This document shows, piece after piece, positions 1-10,144 of a DNA stretch of 48,960 bases (position 1 is its first letter; the number at the start of each line of letters is the position of its first letter). Location: the NCBI GenBank assembly GCA_001970955.1, contig MPUH01000509.1, positions 1 to 48,960 on the forward strand. The letters are read 5' to 3'. Origin of the DNA: Stentor coeruleus (Eukaryota > Ciliophora > Heterotrichea > Heterotrichida > Stentoridae). The translations under genes and the position numbers were made by a program. Under the pieces are notes generated by a model. That model was not told the DNA's origin. It saw nothing but the letters and a program-made list of their open reading frames with translations, and made no database searches.

Positions 1-7
1 GACTCTT

Positions 8-1561
8 ATGGTGATAACAGATGACAAAATCCATTCAGCAACAGAAGAAATAAACAATAACTTTTACAAACACTTAGAAAAAATAGAAGAATGTAATCGT
101 CAAGACTCAATCCTCGAAGCTTCAATAAAAAATACAGAAGAACTTATAAAAAAAATAGAAGAATGTAATCGTCAAGACTCAATCCTCGAAGCTTCAATAA
201 AAAATACAGAAGAACTTATATCCCGTATCAGCAACATCCAAGATATTTTCCGCAAGGAAATCGAATTTGTAAAAAAAGACGTCAGTGAAAAAATCCATTT
301 TATCGAGTTTAACAAACTAAAAAAGTCTCTCAAACATTATGCATTAAATGAAGATCTCCAAAGTGTACAAAAAAATATAGAAACCCTAGTAACTAAATCA
401 GAGATAGCAAAACTTCAAAAAGAAACTCAAAAAATTACAGAAACATTGCCTGAATTTTTAACAAAAACCGAATCATATGAGGTATTTCAAAAAATCAATA
501 AAGATATGATGGAAAATTTCTCAGAGACTTTTTTAAAAAATGATACTTTTAATTATGAGATTGATGATATAAGAAGGAAAAATATAAAATATGATGATGA
601 TTTTAAAATATTGTTTAAAAAGTTTGATATGTTTCAAGATGGAGTTAGGAGGAAGTTAACAGAAATTTTTGATATTTTGAATGCGAAACCTTGGGAACCG
701 AGCTTGAAGCCTATAATCCATAAATTAGAAGAAACAGCTAAAAAAGAGGATTTAGCTAAGGCTAAAGAGGAAATTATGGGGAAAATCGCTAAACTTAGTC
801 TGACAACAACAGACCTAAGTGTAAAAACGCAAATGTTTGATGGGATAATAGAACGCTATGATGAAATACTCTTAGAAAAATCATCAAAAGATGACTTTAC
901 TTTATTATCCAAACAACTAGAAAAATGCGCATTATCCACTTCTTTACAAGAAATTTTTACAGAAACCTCACATAAACTTAACACCCTTTCTTCCCAATTC
1001 TCAGATTTATCTTATATCAACGATTCTTTAAAAACCTTACTTTATTCTATAAATCAAAAAGTCGAAACTATCCGTAAAGAAAATTTTGAAGTGTCAAACA
1101 TCGCAACAACTCTTGCTGGAATCACTGAAATTTTTGAAAGAAAAGCTGATAAAAGTGATATTTTTATTATATATGATGTTATGGGAAAAAAAGAAGAAAT
1201 ACAAAAAATTGCTGATATAGAAGATATGTCAAGAAAACAAATTTTATATACTGTTGGAGTTTTACAGGCTTTTTGTAGAACTTTTCTTATGCCTGGAGAG
1301 AATCCTGCTGTTGTAAAAAAACAAAGACTGGATGTTTTTAAAACACTTGATAGTCTACAGAAATGGATTAAAGAAGGAAATGGGGAACCTAATATGCTTT
1401 TATCTATAGGAAGAAGTGGGGCTACATTAAAATGTGATACAGTTGAAGATATGCATTTATCACATTATGGTACTGCACGTTTAACAAAAAGATATAGGAA
1501 TGGGTCGATTGGTACAAGTCCAAGATATTTTAAGGATGAACTGCCGTCGTTAAATCTTTAA
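8..1561 (+). CDS. Coiled-coil protein, probably 5' partial
   Basis: Unrecognised protein of at least 517 residues. It is almost entirely charged helix rich in K, E, I and L, as in coiled-coil structural proteins. The frame is still open to the left edge of the window, so the methionine at base 8 may be internal. Residues about 25-72 are two nearly perfect 24-residue copies beginning KIEECNRQDSILEAS, encoded by a direct 72-base DNA duplication (period 72, roughly bases 79-222). The last 60 residues are less helical and rich in G, R and Y. No catalytic or membrane motif is visible. A cytoskeletal or basal-body role would fit a ciliate but is only a guess. Confidence 0.75.
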   Translation: MVITDDKIHSATEEINNNFYKHLEKIEECNRQDSILEASIKNTEELIKKIEECNRQDSILEASIKNTEELISRISNIQDIFRKEIEFVKKDVSEKIHFIEFNKLKKSLKHYALNEDLQSVQKNIETLVTKSEIAKLQKETQKITETLPEFLTKTESYEVFQKINKDMMENFSETFLKNDTFNYEIDDIRRKNIKYDDDFKILFKKFDMFQDGVRRKLTEIFDILNAKPWEPSLKPIIHKLEETAKKEDLAKAKEEIMGKIAKLSLTTTDLSVKTQMFDGIIERYDEILLEKSSKDDFTLLSKQLEKCALSTSLQEIFTETSHKLNTLSSQFSDLSYINDSLKTLLYSINQKVETIRKENFEVSNIATTLAGITEIFERKADKSDIFIIYDVMGKKEEIQKIADIEDMSRKQILYTVGVLQAFCRTFLMPGENPAVVKKQRLDVFKTLDSLQKWIKEGNGEPNMLLSIGRSGATLKCDTVEDMHLSHYGTARLTKRYRNGSIGTSPRYFKDELPSLNL

Positions 1562-1634
1562 TGTAATTTTATAACACAAATTTTAAAGGTGTTTCATTTT
1601 TTTGATGATTTATGTTTAAAATGGAGGAGTATTA

Positions 1635-3053
1635 TTAATAATAACCCGTACAATTTATAGTATTTTGGAGTTCATTTATAACTTTTTTATAATACTCAAA
1701 ATTCTCAGTATATTTTGTATCTGCATCTATTTTAGCAAGTTCATTATATTTCTCTTGAAGTTCAGCAAGGTTTTGATTAGTTAATTTTATATTTTGGTTA
1801 AGTGCTGTAATTTCTGAATCTCTTAGTACTTCAAATGTAACTTCATTTATTTGCTTTTCATATCTGTTATTAAGATCTTTTGATATTTTAAGTTCTTCAG
1901 TTAATTTCTTATTCTCTTTCTTTAAGTCTTCAAGTTTTTCCTATATAAAATTCACTTTTGTCATCCTAATCTCTTGTGCTAATTTAACATTGTTTTCTAT
2001 AATATACTGAGAGTTTTTTCTAAAAGCATCGCATTCAGAAATTTTATCATTTAAATCTTTGTTTTTTTCCTATATACAAACTACTTCTAAGTCTTGAACT
2101 GTAGTTAATAAAGTATTTTTTATTTCTTTTTCTAATTCAATTAGTTTATTCAACACTTGGGTTTTCTCATCTTTTTCTTTTTTAAGATCATTTTCAATAG
2201 TAAAAAGTGTGTTTTGTAAATTTTTATTCTCTTGGTTTACTTTTTCATGATTTTCTACAATTTCATTTAGTTTTTCTAATAGTTTTTTATAACTTTCATT
2301 TATCTCTGCTTTTGTGATTTCTGAATTAATAAGTTTTTTTGACACTTCATCGTATTCTTTATTTTTATTTTCTATATTTTTTTTTAGTTCTAAAAGTTGA
2401 TATTCGATTTGGTTTTTTTCTTTTAAAAATTGTCTATGTTCCAAGGTGCCTTCTATTGAAATTACTGGATTTTTATAGATAAGCAATATTGATCCTTGTT
2501 TAGTTTTACTTTTTTCTTTATCTTTATAAATTATCAATTGATTATCTGGTGTTTGGATTTTATTTGTATACAATTTATTTTTTTCTATTAAACATTCTAA
2601 TTCTTCCTTCAAATTTTCATTTTCTGTATGCATAATATGGTTTTTTTTATTCAATATTTCAAAGTCAGATTTAAGAATTTGATTTTCACTTTTATATTTC
2701 TCGATTACTTCACAATAAAATTCATGGTTTTTTGCATTTATGTATTTGGTAAAGTTTAAATAGTTTTCTTTAACAATTTGTTTGCAGTTAGCACAAAATC
2801 TTTCTTCATAAATAATTATTTCGTTAGAAGAATTTATTTGACTAATATTTTCACCTAAGTCTTCATTAAAGCTCCCTAACATCGAATTATTTCTATTTGA
2901 TTTATTCTCATATAGTGAAGGATCAGAATTAAGAATTTCTTTCTCGGCTACAGCCTGAATATCACTTGGAGGTATGTTTATAATATTTTTTGATCTATTA
3001 GCCTCTATGATCACTTCATTTTCATGATCTGCTTTAAAGCAAGATGCTCCCAT
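1635..3053 (-). CDS. Acylated coiled-coil protein, three exons
   Basis: Reconstructed protein of 462 residues. Introns of 15 bases lie at 2070-2084 (GTAGTTTGTATATAG) and 1941-1955 (GTGAATTTTATATAG, coding strand). Removing both extends the frame from what looks like a 327-residue protein to the TAA at 1635. The N-terminus MGASCF fits N-myristoylation at Gly2 with palmitoylation at Cys5, so membrane attachment is likely. A CANC pair at about residue 90 precedes a long K/E/N-rich coiled coil running to the C-terminus. The family is not recognised. It could be a cortical or membrane-skeleton tether, by inference from the acylation motif plus coiled coil. Confidence 0.8.
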
Positions 3054-3488
3054 TATTTATAAATCTATAAATATATGTTATACTAATGTTTTAATATGCA
3101 TTTTTACTAATTTTATTCATCACAATTATCTTAATATTTTCAGTTTAACAGAATTAAAATCCTAAATCATAAACGGATTTATCTTTAAGTTTTCATATCC
3201 TCAAGAAAATAATTATTCCTCATACCAACTTCATTATCTGAAATCAAAAAACTATAAAACCGAAAAACTAAAAAAATATAAACCCATAATAATATTTTCC
3301 TTCATCTCACAAGTTTACCCTAATACTTATCCAAAAAAAAAAAAATTTTTTCTAAAAATCCTATTAAAAGCATCTTCAAATCTTCATATAAAAACTTTTC
3401 ATAAAACTTTTTTCAATATAAACCAAGTATATTTTTTAATCAAATCTTTACATATTACCAAAATACTTATTATTTATATATAAGCTAA
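3054..3488. other. Intergenic, divergent gene pair
   Basis: No gene is seen. The region lies between the start codons of two divergent genes. It is AT-rich, and the part next to the rightward gene is A/C-rich on the plus strand. A TATATAA stretch lies about ten bases before the start codon at 3489. Confidence 0.5.
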
Positions 3489-4781
3489 ATGGACGGAAAA
3501 AAAGATAAGTCTAAAGGGTATTTAGAACTAAAGAAACTTGGTGCAGAAAAGCTCTTAAGACTTGCAAGTAATAGGCTTTTTATCGATATAAGGAAAGTCC
3601 GAAGATTTAGAATTTGGCAAGGGGAGTACTTGAATCATGTTATGGGAGGAATCGCTTTGATGAACTCTGAAAAGCAAGAAAAGCTCAAAATAAAATACAT
3701 GAACTTTTTAAGCTTTTTATTACTAAAACACATTCAGCGGGCACTTTACAAGTGGAGTTCTATAGTAAAATACTTCAAAATCTTCACTTTGCCAAATACA
3801 AAATTCAAGTCAGCCATTACAGTGTGCTCTATACTTATAAAACAAGAGACCAATAATTTGAGTAGAAAAAATTTCCCGCTTTTTTACTGCAAATCGCAAT
3901 CTTGGAAAGTGTCAAGAGTTAAAGTAGCTTTATCGAAATGGAGGCAGAAAGTTGTCACTTCACTTCTTAATGAAAGCCATAGAGAAATGGCTATAGTAAA
4001 AATCAATCATTTCCTTCACAAAAAAGCCACCCCCTTAACATCTTTTGCTATAAGGAAAATCTGTTATCGTATTGGGGCGAAAATAGGTTCCAATGTACTG
4101 TTTTTGTCAATAAAAAAAATCATCCAACAACACAAACACTATGCTTTCATGTGCCTTGGGAGGAAAAAAAGTATTTTTACTCCACGAAGTCGTGTCAGCC
4201 GCGAAAAAAAAGCGAAATTCAACCTACTGCAAAAATTCGTAGCAATAAAACATCTCAACTCAATCGCTAACAAAAAATACGCAGTACCTCTACTAAAAGT
4301 AAAGGTTTTTTTCGCATTTTGTCATTGGAAAAAGTTGAAAAAGCGTCCAAAAGCTCGTATCCAGCGCAGACTAAAAGGTGCAGACCGTAAAATCAAGCAA
4401 CTCGCAGCAAATTTTATAATGAGAAAAAGCCGAACTCTAGAAAAAAAAGGCTTAATTGGGTGGATAAGCCGTTGGAAATCCAATCCTAAAACTGAGGCTG
4501 TTTTTTCCATAGACAAATTTGTATACATAAATCAAGCCCAAGTCGCCGCGTATATTGAAGGACAGATAATAAGCCAAGTTCATCATATTAAAGGTTTGAA
4601 ACGAGGGATTCAATTACAAAACCTAGAGCTTATATTAAGAAAACAGATGAAAGACATCTTTGGAGAATGGGCTAATTTGATGAGACAAGAGAGAAACAAG
4701 ACAAACGATCAGGATATAGTTTATGAATATATACACTTTCTTGAAGACAATCTGGGGGTTCCTCACAAGTTCCGCCATTAA
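3489..4781 (+). CDS. Basic protein with spaced Trp helices, possibly Sfi1-like
   Basis: 430-residue, strongly basic protein without introns. It contains repeated helical segments with a conserved tryptophan in a hydrophobic-basic setting: ALYKWSSIVKYF, VALSKWRQKV, FFAFCHWKKL, GLIGWISRWK and IFGEWANLM. This resembles the degenerate W-containing repeats of Sfi1-type centrin-binding proteins, which ciliates have in large numbers, but spacing is irregular and I cannot confirm the family. If correct, it would bind centrin in cortical contractile fibres or basal bodies. Its stop codon overlaps that of the convergent neighbour. Some G/C-rich codons (CGC, GCC) are more frequent than in neighbouring genes. 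Confidence 0.75.
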   Translation: MDGKKDKSKGYLELKKLGAEKLLRLASNRLFIDIRKVRRFRIWQGEYLNHVMGGIALMNSEKQEKLKIKYMNFLSFLLLKHIQRALYKWSSIVKYFKIFTLPNTKFKSAITVCSILIKQETNNLSRKNFPLFYCKSQSWKVSRVKVALSKWRQKVVTSLLNESHREMAIVKINHFLHKKATPLTSFAIRKICYRIGAKIGSNVLFLSIKKIIQQHKHYAFMCLGRKKSIFTPRSRVSREKKAKFNLLQKFVAIKHLNSIANKKYAVPLLKVKVFFAFCHWKKLKKRPKARIQRRLKGADRKIKQLAANFIMRKSRTLEKKGLIGWISRWKSNPKTEAVFSIDKFVYINQAQVAAYIEGQIISQVHHIKGLKRGIQLQNLELILRKQMKDIFGEWANLMRQERNKTNDQDIVYEYIHFLEDNLGVPHKFRH

Positions 4782-5146
4782 ATGCTTATTTTCATGATTT
4801 TACCATAGCTACTATAAGTTATAAGGCTTCTTTTAGATCTGTTATTCTGAGTTTCTATTTTAAACCCAGAATAAGACTTTGTATGTCGATGTAGCTGATT
4901 TTTTATTATAGTTAACCTTGAAGGCTTTGGAGGGGTTACTGAGTTTAGATATCGAAGTAATAACTCTGATGGTTTAGGACCTGGTTGGTATACTGGGATT
5001 GGTTTTTGAATTAAAGTTTCGCTTTCTGTCTGTTTGATAGTTTGGAACCTGCTGAGTTTTTTGCTTATTGGAGGCTTTTTTGAGAAAAAATCAGTTGAGA
5101 GCTTGTTTGTCACGGATCGCTTGGTAGATCGAAACTCGAAATACAT
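4778..5146 (-). CDS. Small basic hypothetical protein
   Basis: 122-residue protein starting MYFEFRSTKR and rich in K, S, T and P, with polyproline-like patches (PVYQPGPKPSELLLRYL, VTPPKPSRL). It looks largely disordered, with no recognised domain. It converges on the preceding gene, and the two stop codons are read from the same TTAA palindrome, a four-base overlap. Its reading frame is compact and the flank upstream of its start is G/T-rich on the plus strand, as for other leftward genes here, which supports a real gene. Function unknown. Confidence 0.55.
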   Translation of the reverse strand: MYFEFRSTKRSVTNKLSTDFFSKKPPISKKLSRFQTIKQTESETLIQKPIPVYQPGPKPSELLLRYLNSVTPPKPSRLTIIKNQLHRHTKSYSGFKIETQNNRSKRSLITYSSYGKIMKISI

Positions 5147-5529
5147 TAATTATTAGATTATTTTGTAGGGGATTTAATTGAATTTGTGTGATTAAGGTGC
5201 TTCGGATATGGTTTTGAGTTTTTTCAGATGAATTTTTGGATTTTTTTTTAGTTGTGAGGAGGTTTGGGTTTTTTTGATATTGATAGGATTGGATTTTTGT
5301 GAAATAGGAAATGATTTTATGCTGTGGGTTTTTTGGTTTTATGTGTAGAGAAATGATGATTTTATAGATGTGTTATAGGAAGTATTATGTGGAATTTTAT
5401 ATGAAATTACATTGAGTTGTGTATTTTTAGATTGGTATAAAATTATTTGTCAGGTTTTGGCTATATTTAAATTGTTTTAACCTTAAAATCTTTGTATATA
5501 AATTGAAAAAAGTACCGAAAATTCAAATA
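5147..5529. other. Intergenic, G/T-rich
   Basis: No coding signal is seen. The plus strand is rich in G and T and poor in C, the usual look of the 5' flank of a leftward gene in this window. Confidence 0.5.
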
Positions 5530-6014
5530 AAATCTTAGAAAAACTCCAATTCTATACCCTGTTATCACTCAAATCATCAAAGCTCAATATAGCAACGATG
5601 ATAAAACCATTAACTCTGTCTACAAATCTTCAACTTCATCACCAATATCAACTTGTGAATTACCTTTTCCTAATAAACTAATCAAGCTATCATCATCACT
5701 TAGTACTTTTAATGGATTTTTTTACAAAACTACTCTGAACCAACTGAAAATCCATCAAAGCTTTCAAAAACATAAAACTAAAACAAAATAAACATGAAGA
5801 TTGTATTGCCACAGAGCCTTATGAACTGCAAACTGATATAGAAATCTCACAGTTATCATGATAATCATATTGTAAAGCTGAAAATGCTAATAAAATTGAG
5901 TATTTAAACAATTCTATAACTTTATGGTCTTCTGTAGGTATTTTCCTTATAGGAGGAGTATTAGTTTTTTTCTTTCCCTATATGAAATTAATAGTTGTAA
6001 AACAATGGGTGTGA
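5530..6014 (+). pseudogene. Probable decayed gene with C-terminal membrane segment
   Basis: Open stretches in different frames look like eroded coding sequence. About 80 codons from 5530 read as a Ser/Thr-rich polar protein (containing NSVYKSSTSSPISTCELPF) ending at TAA. A shifted frame then reads NIKLKQNKHEDCIATEPYEL and meets TGA TAA near 5860. It reopens through an Asn-rich linker into a convincing membrane helix (SVGIFLIGGVLVFFF) followed by basic residues, ending at 6014. No 15/16-base GT...AG intron repairs the breaks. It may be the relic of a tail-anchored protein, or chance; the family is unknown. Confidence 0.35.
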
Positions 6015-6480
6015 ATATGGTAATTGTGTGTATATAATGAAGTAGATGATATATAGGAATATTTATTAAAGATATGGGTATTTTTATAAAAAAATGAAAA
6101 GGGTAAGGACATAGTTTAGATAGGAATAAACTTTGATTTTGGTAGTTTTTACCTTTATATAACAACCCCCAAACAATCATCATTTATCTAAAAGTAACAT
6201 TCAAAAATCACAATTTCTTATTATCCACACAACAACATCAAACCCAATTATATTTTCCAAACCCCAACTACTTTACCTAATATCTTCATCCCCAATCTCA
6301 AATCATCTTATTTTCTACCACATTTAAAATCCTAAATCCACTTTTTTTAATCAATAAAACCACAAAAAAAAAAACTTTGTATTTCAAATTCCCATAATAT
6401 AAATTCATAAACATTCACATTATCATAATCATAAGTCCATATAATATTTCTCTGAAAATGAATAAAATATAAATTACATC
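6015..6480. other. Intergenic, A/C-rich 5' flank
   Basis: No gene is seen. The stretch from about 6170 is A/C-rich with many short C runs, typical of upstream flanks of rightward genes here. It precedes the cytochrome b5 gene. Confidence 0.5.
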
Positions 6481-7102
6481 ATGGAGTCTTCAGATAAGAT
6501 AGTCGAGTTTATATATGGACGACGATATATAAAATTAAGGTGGAATCCACAAACGACATCAGAAGAAATGATTATGGATGCTATAGATAGTCTTGGGAGG
6601 AAGTTTATGGAATATTATACTGCAACTTTTATCAATTTTGTTGTAAATTTTTAAACAGACTGAAGATGGGAGTATAGTTCATATTGATGATATTGCTTCA
6701 GCAAGTATCTCACCTATATATATTAGAGCCCCAGATGCTAAAAAAAACCTAAATATTTCTTATACCCAAGTAAAAACTATATAGATTCATGATATAAAAA
6801 CTCACAAATTCGATAAAAAACAGTTTTTTGTTATAGAAAATAGCAAACTAGTTGAAGAAAATAAAGAAATTATAAAGGAAATTTCATGGGCTGAAATTGG
6901 GAAACATTCAAAAAGGAAGGACTGCTGGATTGTTATAAATGGTAAAGTGTATGAAATTACGGAGTTTATAAAAAGGCATCCAGGAGGGGATATTATTATG
7001 AAATCTGCAGGAAAAGATGCAACTTTGGTGTTTAATAAACATCATCCTTGGGTTTTCCCTGAGACTGCTATAAGAGGTATGTGCATTGGTATTGCTAAAT
7101 AA
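6481..7102 (+). CDS. Cytochrome b5 domain protein, three exons
   Basis: 196-residue protein assembled from exons 6481-6642, 6659-6769 and 6785-7102. Introns are GTAAATTTTTAAACAG (16 bases) and GTAAAAACTATATAG (15 bases). The C-terminal half (about residues 122-196) is a cytochrome b5 heme-binding fold: ISWAEIGKHSKRKDCWIVIN, then HPGG with heme ligand His156, AGKDAT, and the second ligand in FNKHHP (His178). The N-terminal 90 residues are an extra domain beginning VEFIYGRRYIKLRWNP that could be a beta-grasp (ubiquitin-like) fold. No membrane helix is seen, so it is probably a soluble electron carrier or heme-binding protein. The b5 assignment is firm; partner and pathway are unknown. Confidence 0.9.
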
Positions 7103-7799
7103 GCAAAGTGCAGAATAAAAAAGTCAATAATAAGATTTGATAAAAGGTTTTATAATGGTTTAGGGTTTTTTACTTAAAAATATTAAAAATAAGGTTTAGG
7201 AATAGGAATAAGGTTAAAATATTAGAGTATTAGGGCGAGAATATAGGTTTTTGTTTATGGATTAAGGTACTTAGGATTAGTTAAATGTATTTTTTGAATA
7301 TAAGATGTTTATGTTTTTTAAGTATTATTACAAACAATTAATTAAATTATTAAATTTTGAGTTGTAGTTTTGGGATGATTTAGTATTAACGGATTTATGA
7401 AATTATTGTGGTTTTTATGTTTTATTTATATGATAAGTTTGCAAGCTTTGAGATGGAGGGTGATTTTTTAAGTTCTCAGCCAAAACTTATAATCAAAATA
7501 ATATCCAGCCCAGAAATTCCAATTTACCACAAACTTTATTACTCAATAATCCACGAGTAATAATCAAAAAAGTCCAAACCTTCAAATTTTCCTTTTTTAT
7601 TCTTCATAGCCAAAATAATTTTCATAATTCTAATAAATACTCTAAAAAACACAAAAATAATTTTACACAATGCAAAAAAAAATAATTTCTCTCTATATCC
7701 TGAAGTATAAATTTCTAGCATACAGATTTAATAGATTTTCATAACTCTTACCAAAAATTTATACTTAAATCCAGTCAAATTATCAGAATAAATTATATA

Positions 7800-7874
7800 A
7801 AAAGTTGACTAGAAAATATTTTTTATGTGAAAATAANAAAAGTTGACTAGAAAATATTTTTTATGTGAAAATAA
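7800..7874. repeat. 37-base duplication around an N
   Basis: Bases 7800-7836 and 7838-7874 are the same 37-base sequence separated by one N. This is best read as two contig ends that overlap but were not merged. Confidence 0.85.
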
Positions 7875-8117
7875 TAGCATAAATTCAATATAAAATTCTA
7901 TATAAGATACTTAGAATTAGCTATAAAAATGATTTTTGTGATAATATATATATAAAATAAGCATATTTCAAAATCTAATAATATATACTAAGAATANATA
8001 GCATAAATTCAATATAAAATTCTATATAAGATACTTAGAATTAGCTATAAAAATGATTTTTATGATAATATATATAAAATAAGCATATTTCAAAATCTAA
8101 TAATATATACTAAGAAT
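7874..8117. repeat. About 120-base duplication around an N
   Basis: Bases 7874-7996 and 7998-8117 are near-identical copies separated by one N. They differ by a G/A change and a two-base TA indel. This is either an unmerged contig overlap with errors or two alleles. Confidence 0.8.
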
Positions 8118-8762
8118 GTAATTTAATGTTATGAAAAGTTATGAAAGGTTAGAAAAAGAAATGATGATCAGTGAAATAATATTAGAAATTATGAAATAGA
8201 ATACTGAGATAGATATTAAGAAAATTATATATGTTTGAGAATAAGAGGTTATAACTGAAAATTGTATTTACCTAATAACAATCAATAAAGAGCATCCTCA
8301 TGAAAAAAAATATAATTCTAATACCCTTCATGCAAATTATCAAATTCCTAACTAAAATCTTATCACAATACCCTGAAATCTAATTATATAATTAATTATA
8401 ATTTATCCCATCATATTATTGTATATCATAAAAATACAATAAAAAAACATCACGAATTACTAAACCCACAATTTAAAATCCCTATTTTAAACCCAACTTC
8501 AACATTAATCAACCTAAGCCATTTTCCCAACAAATTAAATATATTCTTATCATAAAATCCTAACTCTATTTTACTGCAAAGCTATTTAAACCACATAGAG
8601 CTTAGCCATACTCCTAAAATTAATCAAAACTCTATAAATCCATATCCAAAACTCTTTTTCCATAACTTTTTTTCAATATAAGCCTAACCAAAATTCCACT
8701 AATCTTAAAAAAATCCTTTATCCTCTCAGAATAATTAACTTTCTCGATTATCTAATTATTTA

Positions 8763-9107
8763 TCAATGATTAAGACTATTATCATTCCCTTGGCTTCGAC
8801 TAGATGCATCATTATCAGACAATGAAATATCCAAATGATTTGATTGTGAAGTTTTAGATCTTACTCTCATATACTTTTTTCTAACATATGTCCCATTAGG
8901 ATTAAGATTTTGTGATTCATTAAGTAGTTGTGTTTGGTCTTTTTCATCAATTGAAGGCTTATCTTTTATTGAAGTTGTAGACATTTCAGGTACTTTACAT
9001 TCTTTATTCGATTTTATTTCTTCTGGAGGCTCTTTTGTCTTAAAGCAATTGAAACATAAAAAACATATTTTGTTCATTATATAAAAGACTTTGTTTAAAT
9101 TATTCAT
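8763..9107 (-). CDS. Small hypothetical protein with N-terminal Cys cluster
   Basis: 114-residue reading frame, or 104 if it starts at the second methionine (MNKICFLCFNCFK). The N-terminus is hydrophobic with three cysteines followed by lysine, a pattern compatible with palmitoylation and membrane association. The rest is polar and disordered (Ser, Asn, Asp, Lys), ending in SLSDNDASSRSQGNDNSLNH. No family is recognised. It lies 31 bases downstream of the PWWP gene on the same strand. The A/C-rich plus-strand flank to its left matches the 3' flank of a leftward gene, which supports it modestly. Confidence 0.5.
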   Translation of the reverse strand: MNNLNKVFYIMNKICFLCFNCFKTKEPPEEIKSNKECKVPEMSTTSIKDKPSIDEKDQTQLLNESQNLNPNGTYVRKKYMRVRSKTSQSNHLDISLSDNDASSRSQGNDNSLNH

Positions 9108-9138
9108 ATAATTACATTATAATTTATAAAAACTTTTT

Positions 9139-10144
9139 TCAGCACTTCCTTAATTGTTTGTATAAGCTAGGAGTAATAAATTTGATTTCCTTGATCATTT
9201 TGCTAAAACATATATGATATTTCTTTGTCATTGTCGGGTCCATTTTCCGAATTTTCCTTTCAATACTAATAGCTAATTCTTGCGCTTTATCTCTTTCAAA
9301 ATGATTATATTCAAAGACATGTGCAATTTTTCTACACACAATATTTCGCAAACATCTATTTGGTATATAACTTTCATTATATTCCAATGACATAGTCTTA
9401 AGATAACTTTTCCAATGCTTTCTTAAAGATTTCACAACATTGCCAAGCTTTTTTACCATTATCGATGAAGACTTCTTACAAGCTTGGGCTATTATTTTCA
9501 AGAAACTTTGTATATGTGAATCTTGTATAAGACTAAGACTAACTTTCATTTTAGCAAGTTCATATAAAGTTTCACACAATTGATTTGTCCTATTATCTTC
9601 AATAGTACGGCTTTTAACAATTTCAGATAAATATTCTAAGTGTTTTTTAAAAATTTCTTGAGATTCAGGTTCATCAGTTGTTGAATTCCCTCTATTTTTT
9701 AAAATCAGCTCTTGTATACTCATAAGTTTATTTCTTAATTCTTTATTTTCATTAGGTGCTTTGGTTTGGGTTTTTTTATTCAAGTTAGATTGAATTGAAT
9801 CAAGATCTGAGAAATTTATTTCCCCTGAAATTAGTTTTTGGGCTAATTGTATGGAATAATTCAATGACTGACTTGATATTACCTTGTTTTTTGTTTTCAC
9901 ATGTTTTTCAAAGTATTTTACAAAGTTGTGAATGAATTTTGAGTTTAGGTTTGAGCTGAATATTGATTACTGAGTGTTTTCCCCGATGAATTTTACTGTG
10001 AATATTTTATCAGCAGGCAACTCTTTGACTTTCTTGGAGTTAGTAATTTCGACCTTTATAGAAAGTTACTGTGCCAGGCCACCAGGGATATCCACGTAAT
10101 TTTGCCCAAACAACGATGAACTTAGTGTTTTCCGAAGATTGCAT
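9139..10144 (-). CDS. PWWP / IBD-like / TFIIS-central-like chromatin protein
   Basis: 324-residue protein from exons 10070-10144, 9971-10053 and 9139-9955. Introns are GTAACTTTCTATAAAG (16 bases) and GTAATCAATATTCAG (15 bases). Exon 1 encodes a PWWP module (VVWAKLRGYPWWPGTV, literal PWWP at residues 20-23), which reads methylated nucleosomes. Around residues 165-245 an all-helical segment (CETLYELAKMKVSLSLIQ, IMVKKLGNVVKSL) resembles the TFIIS N-terminal/LEDGF integrase-binding-domain fold. The last 70 residues (RKIAHVFE, KAQELAISIERKI, KKYHICFSKMIKEIK) resemble the TFIIS central domain. It is probably a nuclear elongation or chromatin adaptor of the LEDGF/HDGF type. PWWP is certain; the other two domains are likely. 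The stop is TGA. Confidence 0.85.

Larger units (their letters stand above)
7103..8762. other. Intergenic with two assembly joints
   Basis: About 1.6 kb with no credible gene. The first part is G/T-rich and the part from about 8280 is A/C-rich, as expected between a rightward and a leftward gene (both 3' ends). Single N characters at 7837 and 7997 sit between duplicated sequences. Confidence 0.5.

Noticed and set aside
5947..6183. 78-codon open stretch on the minus strand
   Set aside because: Hydrophobic low-complexity reading opposite the probable pseudogene; no support.
7539..7721. 60-codon open stretch on the minus strand
   Set aside because: F/I/K-rich translation of AT-rich intergenic DNA; no conserved motif.
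9139..9141. TGA as a sense codon (Blepharisma-type code)
   Set aside because: The PWWP gene ends naturally at TGA after the last domain, and no conserved protein here has an internal TGA. TAA and TAG also end genes, so the standard code fits.
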